Shown piece by piece: positions 8,348 to 16,381 of a stretch of DNA of 64,000 nucleotides. Source of the stretch: an uncultured Collinsella sp. GTDB lineage: Bacteria; Actinomycetota; Coriobacteriia; Coriobacteriales; Coriobacteriaceae. The notes under the pieces are model-generated. The model was not told where the DNA came from. It saw only the letters and a program-made list of their open reading frames with translations, and made no database searches. Position 1 is the stretch's first letter; every line of letters starts with the position of its first letter. Location of the stretch: positions 1 through 64,000 of the forward strand of contig CATXXC010000008.1 of the NCBI GenBank assembly GCA_958403385.1, given 5' to 3'. Made by a program: the position numbers and the translations under genes.

Positions 8348-9556
8348 ATGAAGATTATCGAACGTCCTCAATATATGGAAGCGCTTCTTGGCGCTAAGGG
8401 AACGCCGGACATCAAGGTGATTACCGGCATTCGTAGGTGCGGCAAATCTGTTCTACTGGAAGCTCTTGCCGATCGCATTCGTGAGGCCGACCCCGATGCC
8501 AATATTATCCGTATCAATTTCAATCTCCTCGAATTCGAGGAACTAACGGATTTTCGAGCATTGCATCGCTACGTTGAGGAAAGCTATTGCGAGGGCCTCG
8601 ATAACATCGTGATGATCGATGAGGTACAAACTTGCGTTGGGTTCGAAAAAGCGGTCAATAGCCTTCATGCATCGGGTAAATACGATATCTACGTTACTGG
8701 CTCCAATGCTTTCTTGCTTTCGAGTGACTTGGCGACGCTTTTTCGCGGGCGGACATATGAGGTCGAAGTATTCCCGTTTTCCTTGCTTGAGTTTTCGACG
8801 TATCACGAAATTCATAACCCAGACGAAGCGCTTGACCGCTATTTAAGAGAGGGCGGAATGCCTGGCTCTTATTTGTATCCTAGCGAGCGAGCTCGCTATC
8901 GATATATTGCGAACGTGCTAGATGTCTTGGTTTTGCGTGATGTGGAAGAAAAGCATGGGGTTCGTAACAAGGTGCAACTAGAACGTGCATGCGATTTCCT
9001 AATGGACAATATCGGTAACATATCTTCTGTTAGCGGAATTGCGGCCGCGCTGGACGCTGCCGGCACGCGCGTTTCCGTGGCAACGCTCGCCCAGTACCTT
9101 GGATATTTATGCCAGGCCTTCGCGTTCTATCGAGTTCGCCGCTATGACGTAGGCGGTAAAAAGTACCTCACTTCGGGTGATAAATACTATTTATCGGATC
9201 ATGCAATCAGATATGCAAAACTGGGCACTAAAAAACTCGACTTCGGGCATGTATATGAAAATATGGTCGCTTTAGAGCTCCTAAGACGCGGTTGGGAAAT
9301 CTATGTCGGGGTGCTTTATAAGAAGGAAATCGACTTTGTGGCAATTCGTCGCGATGAACGTGTGTATATCCAAGTTAGCGATGACATTTCGCGTCAGGAG
9401 ACCTTTGAGCGCGAAGTGGCGCCTCTGCTTGCGATACGTGATGCGTATCCCAAGATGGTCATTGCGCGTACAAAGCATGAGGCTGTTGATTATGAGGGGA
9501 TTAAGGTGGTCGACATCGCCCGATGGCTGATGGGGGAGGGGTCGGATGTCGAATAG
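8348..9556 (+). CDS. AAA_14/DUF4143 family ATPase
   Basis: The 402-residue protein has a P-loop GIRRCGKS at residues 27-34, Walker B NIVMIDEVQ at 87-95, a VTGSNAFLLSSDLAT sensor segment, and the DUF4143 tail with K-E-I-D-F-V-A-I-R...Y-I-Q-V. The order and spacing match the ATPase at 378-1613, but identity is only moderate. The gene and its upstream region are more AT-rich than the flanking topoisomerase genes, which suggests a separate origin. The ribosome site is weak (GGTGAAG). The family function is not established. A small frame overlaps its end (see 9546-9827). Confidence 0.85.
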   Translation: MKIIERPQYMEALLGAKGTPDIKVITGIRRCGKSVLLEALADRIREADPDANIIRINFNLLEFEELTDFRALHRYVEESYCEGLDNIVMIDEVQTCVGFEKAVNSLHASGKYDIYVTGSNAFLLSSDLATLFRGRTYEVEVFPFSLLEFSTYHEIHNPDEALDRYLREGGMPGSYLYPSERARYRYIANVLDVLVLRDVEEKHGVRNKVQLERACDFLMDNIGNISSVSGIAAALDAAGTRVSVATLAQYLGYLCQAFAFYRVRRYDVGGKKYLTSGDKYYLSDHAIRYAKLGTKKLDFGHVYENMVALELLRRGWEIYVGVLYKKEIDFVAIRRDERVYIQVSDDISRQETFEREVAPLLAIRDAYPKMVIARTKHEAVDYEGIKVVDIARWLMGEGSDVE

Positions 9557-9827
9557 CGGGCGGTGGACGCCTATCTAAATCATTGCGCTGCTCGGGCGCC
9601 TTGAGGGTCTTCTTAATAATGCGGGTGAGCCCACGCTCCTTACCGATGAATTCCACTTACTCGTTTCTGCCCGAGTAAGTTTGAAGACGGATGAGCCCGC
9701 TTCATTTTGTTTGCGGCTGGATACGTTTGTCGAAAAGTGCCGCGTGGATGGCTCAAATCGAACATTGGGACAGGCGTCTCATTTTATGGGCCGAGGGCGT
9801 GCGTATACAAGTCTTTTTGGTCCATAG
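9546..9827 (+). pseudogene. Possible small gene interrupted by a nonsense codon
   Basis: An ATG at 9546 overlaps the last codons of the ATPase gene. It reads MSNSGRWTPI and then meets TAA at 9576-9578. The same frame then stays open for 82 codons to the TAG at 9825, giving a plausible protein-like sequence (for example LEGLLNNAGEPTLLTDEFHL). There is no usable start codon just after the TAA, so the simplest reading is one ~93-residue gene broken by a stop. I do not recognise the product. A chance open frame in GC-rich DNA remains possible. I see nothing clear in 9828-9971. Confidence 0.3.
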
Positions 9828-9971
9828 GGGATGCTGGGCGGTTGCTAGTTGGGCCACGGGTCACTTCGCCGGCGCTGCTTCTTGCCATACGCTCATAGTG
9901 GAAGCCGATGCCACGGAGTCGACTTGGGACTCGGGCAACGGATGAGCTGCAAGCCGAAAGAAGCGGTGAGG

Positions 9972-11000
9972 ATGATGAAGCCCATGACGAAGAAGCTGCT
10001 GTTAGGAATTCCCACCGTGACGCTTTCGGCTGTGTTGGCGTGTACGGTGGCAGGCTGCGGCAGTAGCGCGCCGAGCGGTTCGGCTGGCAGCTCGGGCGGG
10101 AGCGCACCCGTGCAGGAGAAGTCCAAGAAGGCCAAGGCCTATGAGTCGCAGACGGTCGAGGTGGCAGGCATTACCTATGAGTCGGTGGCTCACGGTACGT
10201 TCTATCGCGGCGATGCCAAGCTGCAGGACGGCTTTTACCTGCACATCAAGATTACCAACAACAACACAAAGAACAGGACGTTCAGTTCCTTTAACGTGCA
10301 TGCTGCCCAGGGCGATCTTGAGGCGGGTGACCCGTTGTTTACTTCCGGCAAGGCGGCCGTGCTCGACTACGTCGCAAGCGAGGCTCCCGATGATCTGCAC
10401 AAGGGAATTGACCTTTCCGAGAGGCCAGATATCGGCCCGGGCGAGACCGTTGAGTACGTGTATTTCTGGGCGCCCAAGACGGCGTACTACGGGCCCATCA
10501 CTGTCGAGTTCGTAGACGCTTACGCCCCCGCCAAGAATCATGAGGCCATGCACTTTGACACCACGGGATGTGAGACCAAGGAGTTCAAGGCGGCCGGCGG
10601 CGTGGCCGATTCTGGCGAGAAGGCAGATTTAACGGGCATCGACTGCGCATCGTACAGTATCGAGGCCGCCGATGGGTACACGCTGGATTCGTCCAACGAA
10701 GAGCACGAAAAGGCAAACTTCTTCCACGACGAGACTGGAGGACGCCTGAACATCAGCATCTTCCCGCGCTCGCCGGAGGAAGAAGTTGCGAGCCTGGAGC
10801 AGGTCTACGAAGACAAGGAGACGACAACCGACCAGGTCGAGTACAACGGCATAACGTGGCTGCGCTTTACCGGTCCCGACAACGGTCATACGCTGTTTGC
10901 GACGGCTCCCGCGACGGGCGAGACCGTCCGTGTGTCGATCGGCTGGAAGATTGACTGGGACGCCGCCGTGCCCATGATGGAGGCGCTAAAGCTCAAGTAG
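9972..11000 (+). CDS. Secreted lipoprotein with a DUF5067/DUF4352-like domain
   Basis: The protein of about 342 residues begins with a lipoprotein signal: KKLLLGIPTVTLSAVLACTV followed by A-G-C, so it should be anchored to the outer face of the membrane. A serine/glycine linker follows. Then comes a beta-rich domain with G-I-T-Y-E-S...F-Y-L-H-I-K-I-T-N-N-N, the pattern of DUF5067/DUF4352-type immunoglobulin-like domains in Gram-positive lipoproteins. A second C-terminal part (about 215-342) starts with Y-S-I-E-A-A-D-G-Y and looks like a separate fold. The start is uncertain among several close ATGs; GGTGAGG lies just before 9972. The ligand is unknown. Confidence 0.72.
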   Translation: MMKPMTKKLLLGIPTVTLSAVLACTVAGCGSSAPSGSAGSSGGSAPVQEKSKKAKAYESQTVEVAGITYESVAHGTFYRGDAKLQDGFYLHIKITNNNTKNRTFSSFNVHAAQGDLEAGDPLFTSGKAAVLDYVASEAPDDLHKGIDLSERPDIGPGETVEYVYFWAPKTAYYGPITVEFVDAYAPAKNHEAMHFDTTGCETKEFKAAGGVADSGEKADLTGIDCASYSIEAADGYTLDSSNEEHEKANFFHDETGGRLNISIFPRSPEEEVASLEQVYEDKETTTDQVEYNGITWLRFTGPDNGHTLFATAPATGETVRVSIGWKIDWDAAVPMMEALKLK

Positions 11001-11028
11001 CGCTGTGATTCCCATGTCAGGCGACTCA

Positions 11029-11062
11029 GGGCTGGCTCCGAGTTATCGGGCCAGCCCATTTT
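11029..11062 (+). terminator. Intrinsic terminator after the lipoprotein gene
   Basis: GGGCTGGC at 11029-11036 pairs with GCCAGCCC at 11050-11057, followed by ATTTTG. It lies 28 bases after the lipoprotein stop codon. Confidence 0.7.
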
Positions 11063-11109
11063 GATATTCGATGAGCCGAGTCGGCGTCTCTCACAAAAGT
11101 AACTAGAAG

Positions 11110-11298
11110 CTAGCGAGGCCTATCCGAATTGACCTCATTGGCGGTGTCGGTTTCGAGCGCCGTGCGGCGGGTGCTGTAGGCGACGAGGCCGGCGCCTGCC
11201 GCGGCGAGTGCTGCAGCGGCTGCCGTAAGGGGAGCGTTGCTGTCTTTGCGAGAAGGTGCCCCGTGGCGGTGGTGCCGTTCGATGGCCAAAATCTCCAA
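11110..11298 (-). pseudogene. Remnant of a membrane-anchored tail
   Basis: A 62-codon frame contains an alanine-rich hydrophobic stretch (TAAAAALAAAGAGLVAY) followed by S-T-R-R, which resembles the anchoring end of a surface protein. No LPXTG motif is seen and no credible ribosome site precedes the ATG. A neighbouring minus-strand frame just upstream also looks protein-like, so a frameshifted surface-protein end is possible. The rest of 11001-11357 holds only the terminator listed separately. Confidence 0.25.
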
Positions 11299-11357
11299 TT
11301 TGATCGAGCGAAGCGCCGGGTTCCGGAACGCGTTCGATGTGCTTGGCAGCCCGGTCG

Positions 11358-12362
11358 CTAACGCAACATATGCGCGACCAGCTCGGCGCGTGTGCCGATG
11401 CCAAGCTTTGCGTATACGCCGGATAGGCGATTTTTAACGGTGCCCGGCGACACACCCATATGACGAGCGATTTCGGCATTGGTCCACCCACGGCAGGCGA
11501 GCATGGCCATGGTGAACTCCGTGGTCGTTAGATCGTCGGCTACGTCCTCGCCCGAATCGGGGTTGTGGATGCGCCGCCAGCCGTAGCTGAAGCGGTACGT
11601 GATCTCGATGATGCGCGCGAAGTCGTCAGGGTATTGCGTTTTTAGGCACGCCTCGATGAGCCCCTGTAAAAGGCCGTGGTGCTCGCCAATGAGTTCGATA
11701 AGGCCGTCGGGGCGCGCAATGTCCCAAGCGGCTCCGAAGTGTGCTTTTGCGGCGTCGATGTCCTTGAGGCTCATGCAGGCCATGGAAGCCGACAGGTGCA
11801 GGAACAGCTCCGAGATGGGATAACTTCCCTGTTTCATGATCAGGGCGTTTTCCGCCATGCCCAGGCTGCGGCCGTATTCGCCGCGCAGGTATAAAGCGTG
11901 CGCCATCACATAGCTGGCGAACAGGCGCAGGCCTTCGGGTAGATGCGCCGCAAGTGGATAAAACTCTTCGGCAGAATACGGGGAAGGCAAGTGCAGCAGG
12001 ACGCTCGCGGCCGAGGCGAACAGGATATGCGTGGCGTGGATGGCGGGCGATTCCTCGTCGGCCGGCGTATCGAGGATGCCAGCAAGGCACCGGCGGGCGT
12101 CGGCGATACGGTTGAGCGACAGACTGGCGTATCCGCAGATAAAGCATGCGGAATAGCGCAGTGCGGGATCGGTGGCGTCAAGATAGGGGCGCGCCGTCTT
12201 GGCAGCGAGGGTGGCCTGCCCGCGAAAGTACAGCGCTTCTGCTGTGGCAATGGCGCGCGAATTGGGGTCGGAAATGCCTGCAACCGCAGCGTCAATCTGC
12301 CCCGGCACAAAGGCGGTGCACATCAACGGCATGGGAATGCGCGGGTAGCCATCGCAGTCCAT
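11358..12362 (-). CDS. LuxR-family transcriptional regulator with helical repeat N-terminus
   Basis: The 334-residue protein ends in a LuxR-type helix-turn-helix: L-T-T-T-E-F-T-M-A-M-L-A-C-R-G-W-T-N-A-E-I-A, then MGVSPGTVKNRLSGVYAKLG. The first 260 residues are alpha-helical and rich in alanine and leucine, like the tetratricopeptide-type part of MalT-like regulators, but there is no NACHT ATPase domain. I chose the ATG at 12362 because GGGAG lies a short distance upstream; a TTG start nine codons earlier is less likely. It has no obvious target next to it. The neighbouring DNA on both sides is degraded. Confidence 0.78.
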   Translation of the reverse strand: MDCDGYPRIPMPLMCTAFVPGQIDAAVAGISDPNSRAIATAEALYFRGQATLAAKTARPYLDATDPALRYSACFICGYASLSLNRIADARRCLAGILDTPADEESPAIHATHILFASAASVLLHLPSPYSAEEFYPLAAHLPEGLRLFASYVMAHALYLRGEYGRSLGMAENALIMKQGSYPISELFLHLSASMACMSLKDIDAAKAHFGAAWDIARPDGLIELIGEHHGLLQGLIEACLKTQYPDDFARIIEITYRFSYGWRRIHNPDSGEDVADDLTTTEFTMAMLACRGWTNAEIARHMGVSPGTVKNRLSGVYAKLGIGTRAELVAHMLR

Positions 12363-12504
12363 CTTCCATCTCCCATCAGGTGGCAACAATGCAGCAATTG
12401 TACTCCTGTTGCTCGGGACTGGAATTTGTTGGTATCGCCTACGATTATGCCGAACGTATAAAGGAAGAGTCTATTGTCGATGCTCCCAAGGTGGCTACCG
12501 AAGC

Positions 12505-12836
12505 CTAGCTGACCTTGGCATTCGGAAAAATTGCCACCCCTGCAAAAAGCTCTGTCGCAGCGATGGGAAACGCATCTTCTGGGCATTCCGGCGTCTCCAG
12601 CCAGCGCTGGACTGCTGCTGTTGCCTGTGCGTTGGCGAGCGAGGCGTGGCGGCCGTCCGGCGACCAGCGGTGACGGGCGAGCCCTGCCGCGTACGTGGGC
12701 CTCCATCGGCGTAGACCTATGACCCCCCCCTGACATCGGAGAAGTCCACCATGGCGTCCAGGACTTTACCGTCCGGCACGTCCAGCCTAGCGGCTCTCTT
12801 GAACCCAAGGTTGAAAGGGGGCGTTGTGCAAGGCAT
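12505..12836 (-). pseudogene. Small gene frameshifted at a G8 homopolymer
   Basis: On the minus strand a frame opens at the ATG at 12836 (MPCTTPPFNLGFKRAARLDV) and runs 35 codons to the run of eight G at 12723-12730, after which it stops at once. The frame one base over continues for about 70 codons of well-behaved coding sequence (including ARHRWSPDGRHASLANAQAT and ATELFAGVAIFPNAKVS) to the TAG at 12505-12507. Nine G instead of eight would give one protein of about 110 residues. I do not recognise the family. A sequencing error, a fixed mutation or phase variation could all explain it. The remaining parts of 12363-13020 hold the LuxR-gene promoter region and the PadR promoter, with nothing else I can identify. 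Confidence 0.5.
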
Positions 12837-13020
12837 ATGGGGCCGAGCGGAAGTGGATCAAAAGAGCGTTACTTGACGTTTCATGCATAATGCCAACCGT
12901 CCCGCGACATCACGTTCGCAGCGCGCAGGGGCCGGAGAACCTTCGCGATGAGAGTTGACGTCTAATACCTTGCATCGTATAGTTTGTATAGCACAGTATA
13001 TGACGAGAGGAGGTGTGCGG

Positions 13021-13338
13021 ATGGAGGCACAGATGAAGCGCGGCTTCCTGGAGGCCTGCGTGCTCGCGGCCGTCTCCGGCGAGGAGTCCTACGGCTACCA
13101 GATCGTGAAGGACGTACCGGCGAGCATGGGGCTCACGGAGTCGACGCTCTACCCGCTGCTCAAGCGCCTGGAGAAGGCCGGGTGCATCACGGCGCGCTCC
13201 GCCGAGCACAACGGGCGGCTGCGCCGGTACTACCGCATCACGGACGACGGGCGAGCGCGCATCGAGGAGTTCCTGGCCGAGTGGCCGTCCGTACGGGAGA
13301 TTTACGCATACGTTGAGGGGGCGCACCATGACGCGTGA
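13021..13338 (+). CDS. PadR-family transcriptional regulator
   Basis: The 105-residue protein is a compact PadR winged-helix repressor. The family motifs L-E-A-C-V-L-A-A-V, E-E-S-Y-G-Y-Q-I-V, T-E-S-T-L-Y-P-L-L-K-R-L-E and G-R-L-R-R-Y-Y-R-I-T are all present. The start at 13021 has a very strong ribosome site, GAGAGGAGGTG. It overlaps the next gene by 11 bases. PadR plus a HAAS/DUF1700 membrane protein plus a DUF4097-type protein is a common envelope-stress operon in Gram-positive bacteria, so PadR probably represses its own operon. AT-rich sequence with TATAG/CTATAC half-sites upstream (about 12975-13000) is a plausible operator region. Confidence 0.88.
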   Translation: MEAQMKRGFLEACVLAAVSGEESYGYQIVKDVPASMGLTESTLYPLLKRLEKAGCITARSAEHNGRLRRYYRITDDGRARIEEFLAEWPSVREIYAYVEGAHHDA

Positions 13339-13951
13339 TGAGTTTCTGGGCCGGTTGGGCGAGCTGCTCGCCTGCCTGCCGGCCGAGCAGGTGGAGGAGA
13401 CCAAGGCGTTCTATGCGGAGGCCATCGCCGATCGCATGGAGGACGGTATGAGCGAGGAGGAGGCCGTGGCCGCCATGGGCACGCCCGGCGAGGTGGCGGA
13501 GGCCACGCTCGACGACCTGCCCGCCGTGCCGCGCGCGATCGCGAGGACGCGCCAGCGCAGCACCGCGCTGCTGTGGGCGCTGACCATCGTGGGCTCCCCG
13601 GTGTGGGTGCCGCTGCTCGCCGCCTTCGCCGCCGTGGTCGTCACGGTCTATATCTGCATCTGGGTGCTGGCGCTCTGCGTGTGGATCGTCGCGGCGGCAC
13701 TCGGGGGCGTGGGCGTAGTTGAGCTCCTGTTTGCCGTAAGCGGCGTCACCATCGGCCACTTCCCGTACGCCCTCGCCTCGGCGGGCGTGGGGCTCGGCCT
13801 CGTCGGCGTGGCGCTCTTCGTTGGTGCTGGCGCTTGGGCAGCCTCAAAACAAATTGCGCGCCTCTCGGCGCTCTGGGCGAGGAAGGCCGCCTCGCCCTTC
13901 TGGAAGGGTAAGGGCGAGAAGGGCGGCGCTGCCGCGCATCTCGCGGCGTAG
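13328..13951 (+). CDS. HAAS (DUF1700) domain membrane protein
   Basis: The 207-residue protein begins with the HAAS domain: M-T-R-D-E-F-L-G-R-L-G-E-L-L, then E-A-I-A-D-R-M-E-D-G and EEEAVAAMGTPGEVAE. Four hydrophobic segments follow from about residue 75 to 180, ending in a lysine-rich tail. HAAS proteins are typically encoded next to PadR regulators and DUF4097 proteins and are thought to help sense or transmit envelope stress. The ATG overlaps the PadR stop region by 11 bases, which indicates translational coupling. Confidence 0.85.
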   Translation: MTRDEFLGRLGELLACLPAEQVEETKAFYAEAIADRMEDGMSEEEAVAAMGTPGEVAEATLDDLPAVPRAIARTRQRSTALLWALTIVGSPVWVPLLAAFAAVVVTVYICIWVLALCVWIVAAALGGVGVVELLFAVSGVTIGHFPYALASAGVGLGLVGVALFVGAGAWAASKQIARLSALWARKAASPFWKGKGEKGGAAAHLAA

Positions 13952-13966
13952 AAAGGAGTGAGTACC

Positions 13967-14221
13967 ATGACCAGTGCGAAGAAGATCTACCTCGCCGTGG
14001 CGGGCGGGCTCGTTGCCGCGGGTGTTGTCCTCGCGGGCATTGGCTTTATCGCTTCGGGTTTCGACCCGGCCGTGTTCACAACCCATATAGACACACGCGA
14101 CAGCACCATCGTGCTCGGCGGCATCGAGGTGGACGACCCGATGGGCCTCCCCCTCATCGAGCAGCTCGCCAATCTGGGCGAGATCGACACCTCCGGCGTC
14201 GCGGATCCCGCCGCGCCCTAG
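13967..14221 (+). CDS. Short single-pass membrane protein, likely a truncated DUF4097-type partner
   Basis: The 84-residue product has one transmembrane segment (YLAVAGGLVAAGVVLAGIGF) and a short exported tail ending in a proline/alanine run. The start at 13967 has AAAGGAG eight bases upstream. In related PadR-HAAS operons the third gene usually encodes a protein of roughly 250-350 residues with a DUF4097 beta-helix domain. Here the tail stops after about 55 residues beyond the membrane, so the gene is probably shortened, though it could be a small functional membrane protein. Confidence 0.6.
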   Translation: MTSAKKIYLAVAGGLVAAGVVLAGIGFIASGFDPAVFTTHIDTRDSTIVLGGIEVDDPMGLPLIEQLANLGEIDTSGVADPAAP

Positions 14222-14382
14222 GCGCAGCGAGCCCGGGCGCTCTGCCCGCCAAGCTGCGTAAGCCGGCGAAACCCGAACCTCAACCTCTACGCAACTGGCC
14301 CCAAGCCTGCGCCGATTCGCTCTCAGCGCCGCGCGGGGGCCCGTGACGCATGCCCAAAAAGGTACGAGGAGAAAGGAACGCG

Positions 14383-14478
14383 ATGACGACAACCACGCCC
14401 TTCCGCCTTCACGGGGCCACGCAGGACCGGAAGCGACTGGGCCGTGCGGTGGGGCTGTGCTTGGATTGGCTACACTGA
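14383..14478 (+). pseudogene. 31-codon remnant with strong ribosome site (possible PspC start)
   Basis: AGGAGAAAGGA precedes an ATG that opens a 31-codon frame starting MTTTTPFRLHGATQDRKRLG and ending at TGA 14476-14478. A similar opening (R-L-x-x-x-T-x-D-R-K) is seen in PspC-domain proteins, which often accompany PadR/HAAS operons, so this may be the start of a deleted pspC-like gene. The match is short. The DNA from 14222 to 14382 and from 14479 to 14634 has no gene I can support. Confidence 0.3.
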
Positions 14479-14634
14479 TATGGACAGTTCCGTGAGGGGC
14501 GCGAGAGGCGGGACTCTGGGGAGATCTTCGAGGAGGAGTGTCTCGACTGGAAGCGTGGGTTCAGTGGAGCAGGAACCTAATCTCTGTCTCTCTTGCTTTT
14601 TTGATTTGTTGAGAAGCCGGCATTTGGGGGCATT

Positions 14635-14920
14635 TTGGATAGCGAACAGTTCAAACAAGAAGCTGAGAAAATAGAACAAAACCTGAGTGCCTTGAGAGTC
14701 GCCGAGCGCAATGCAGTGATTCCCTTCATGAACGGCGACTTTACCCAATGGGATCTATATCTGGCATCCTCCTCTGAGTATGCGATGAGACTGATAGACG
14801 GATTCATCTCCATGCTCGAGTCGAGGAATCTTGTTTGCGTCGCCCAGCTTCTCCGCGCACAGGTTGGAGTCTGCCTGCGGACATTCGCATTATTCGCCGC
14901 CGAAGACCAGGATGACTTTC
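14635..14920 (+). pseudogene. 5' fragment of a HEPN/DUF5677-like gene
   Basis: From a TTG at 14635 about 95 codons read as a helical protein (for example QEAEKIEQNLSALRVAERNA and LLRAQVGVCLRTFALFAAED). The pattern L-L-R-x-Q-x-x-x-x-L-R-x-F-x-L resembles the start of DUF5677-like or HEPN-like abortive-infection proteins. After about 14920 the frame becomes nonsense because the sequence passes into the antisense strand of the arginase remnant. The gene therefore appears cut by a deletion. Confidence 0.4.
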
Positions 14921-15241
14921 TCCCAAAAGGATGCCAAGTACCATGGCGTGAGCGTTGGGGTAGCCATCATTCAGCGTGGATACATCCGGATGCGCATAGA
15001 TCCAGACGATTCCAACGTTCTCGTATTTCCCGTGCAGGTAATCGAAGAGGGCAGGCGACACCATACAGTTGCCGCCGACGGTCACGACTCTGTCGGGGTT
15101 TTCTGCCGCAAGCTTCCTCTGCGCATCCTGAATCCCCGCCAGGACTTCGTCCTCGGCATAGATGCGAACTGTCTCCCATTTCTCATGTCCAAGTTTTGGG
15201 ACGCGTTTCACAATGTCGAGTGGGACTCCTGGACAGTCGGA
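14921..15241 (-). pseudogene. Arginase-family (ureohydrolase) remnant
   Basis: The minus-strand frame starting right after the histidine-kinase stop codon contains R-V-V-T-V-G-G-N-C-M-V-S, then W-I-Y-A-H-P-D-V-S-T, and N-A-H-A-M-V-L-G. These are the metal-binding landmarks of the arginase/agmatinase fold. The family motif is normally D-A-H-x-D; here the first aspartate is tyrosine, so the metal site would be damaged. Both ends are missing: the 5' end is joined directly to the kinase stop and the 3' end breaks at about 14920. This is clearly a leftover of a larger gene. Confidence 0.65.
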
Positions 15242-16381
15242 TCACGTGGTGGCCCCCTTTGAGAGGGTCACGAGCATCACGGTTCCGTTCTCGGAATTTG
15301 CTTCGACCTCTACCGTGCCACCGTGAAGCGCTGCAATCTCCCAAACAAGCGCTAGCCCGAGTCCTGCGCCGCCGTATGCCCTGCTGCGGGATTTATCCAG
15401 GCGAAAGAACGGTTGGAAGATGCTCTCACGGTACTGCTTGGGTATTCCCGGGCCCTGGTCCTCGACTCGCAGGAACACGTGGCTGTCGTTGTCGCAGATG
15501 GAGACGGTAACGCTCGAGTCGGTGCGGCTATAGCGGATGGCGTTTTCGACCAGGTTGAACACCAGCCGATAGAGGAGCGCATCGTTCCCGATTACTAAAG
15601 CGTCTCCAGCACAATTGAGGGCTATGCCCTTATTTTCGGCAAGTGGCGCAAGGTCGGTGAGGACCTCTTCGGACAAGGGACCGAGTTCAACATCGTCCTC
15701 GCAAGGAACGCTGCGGAGCTCACTCATCTCGAGTAATACCTTGGTCATTCGAGACATGCGCTCGGTTTGTTCTTGTAGCAGGCCGAGCAGCTCGGCTGTT
15801 TCGGGTTGCAAACCGGAGTGCTCAGAGATGAATAGTTCAATCTGTGCTTGCATAAGGGCGAGCGGGGTGCGCAGCTCGTGTGCGGCGTTGCCGGTAAACT
15901 GACGCTGCGCAGAGAACCCTTCGCCAAGACGGGCGATCATGTCGTTGAAAGAGGCGCTGCATCGCTGTAGCTCGGTGGGCACATCTTCACTGAGTCTGAT
16001 TTCGCTTAGGTTGTCAGGCTGCACGCGCTCTACCTGGGCGGCAAAAGCCCGTAGCGGTTTGAGTGCACGGCCGCTCACAAAGTATGCCAGCGCGCCGCCA
16101 AGGAGTGTGACTCCAGCCGTGATGTACCAGGTTGTCGTGCCAAAAGACTCCTGTGCGTCGTTTACGACGATCGTGACCTTGTCATCGGGGGTCGCTTTCG
16201 TTGGGTCGAACGCCTGGGGCGAATCTTCGCCGGTCGCGTTAAGGGCCGAGATGTCACTGCCGATGGCATCCATGTAGCGCATGCCCGTATAGCCGACCAG
16301 GCAGTTCGTCAGCACGCATGCTGCACACGTGAGCAGTGCCGTCATAATCGTTATGCGCCATTGCAGCGAAAGCCCTTTCAT
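15242..16381 (-). CDS. Sensor histidine kinase
   Basis: The 379-residue kinase has a transmembrane segment at about 10-30, a short extracellular part (about 35-85), a second membrane segment at 86-104 and a HAMP-like linker. The HisKA box A-A-H-E-L-R-T-P-L contains H168. ATPase motifs N-L-V-E-N-A-I-R, D-Q-G-P-G-I-P and G-G-A-G-L-G-L-A follow. It should phosphorylate the regulator encoded just upstream; their genes overlap by four bases (ATGA). The extracellular loop is too small for a recognised ligand domain. Placed divergently from the CXXC/Fe-S/redoxin operon, it may sense envelope redox state or copper, but that is inference. Confidence 0.88.
   Translation of the reverse strand: MKGLSLQWRITIMTALLTCAACVLTNCLVGYTGMRYMDAIGSDISALNATGEDSPQAFDPTKATPDDKVTIVVNDAQESFGTTTWYITAGVTLLGGALAYFVSGRALKPLRAFAAQVERVQPDNLSEIRLSEDVPTELQRCSASFNDMIARLGEGFSAQRQFTGNAAHELRTPLALMQAQIELFISEHSGLQPETAELLGLLQEQTERMSRMTKVLLEMSELRSVPCEDDVELGPLSEEVLTDLAPLAENKGIALNCAGDALVIGNDALLYRLVFNLVENAIRYSRTDSSVTVSICDNDSHVFLRVEDQGPGIPKQYRESIFQPFFRLDKSRSRAYGGAGLGLALVWEIAALHGGTVEVEANSENGTVMLVTLSKGATT

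Noticed and set aside
14444..14674. Short plus-strand frame after the PadR operon
   Set aside because: It has no ribosome site, serine/arginine-rich random-like composition and no domain. The neighbourhood is degraded DNA.
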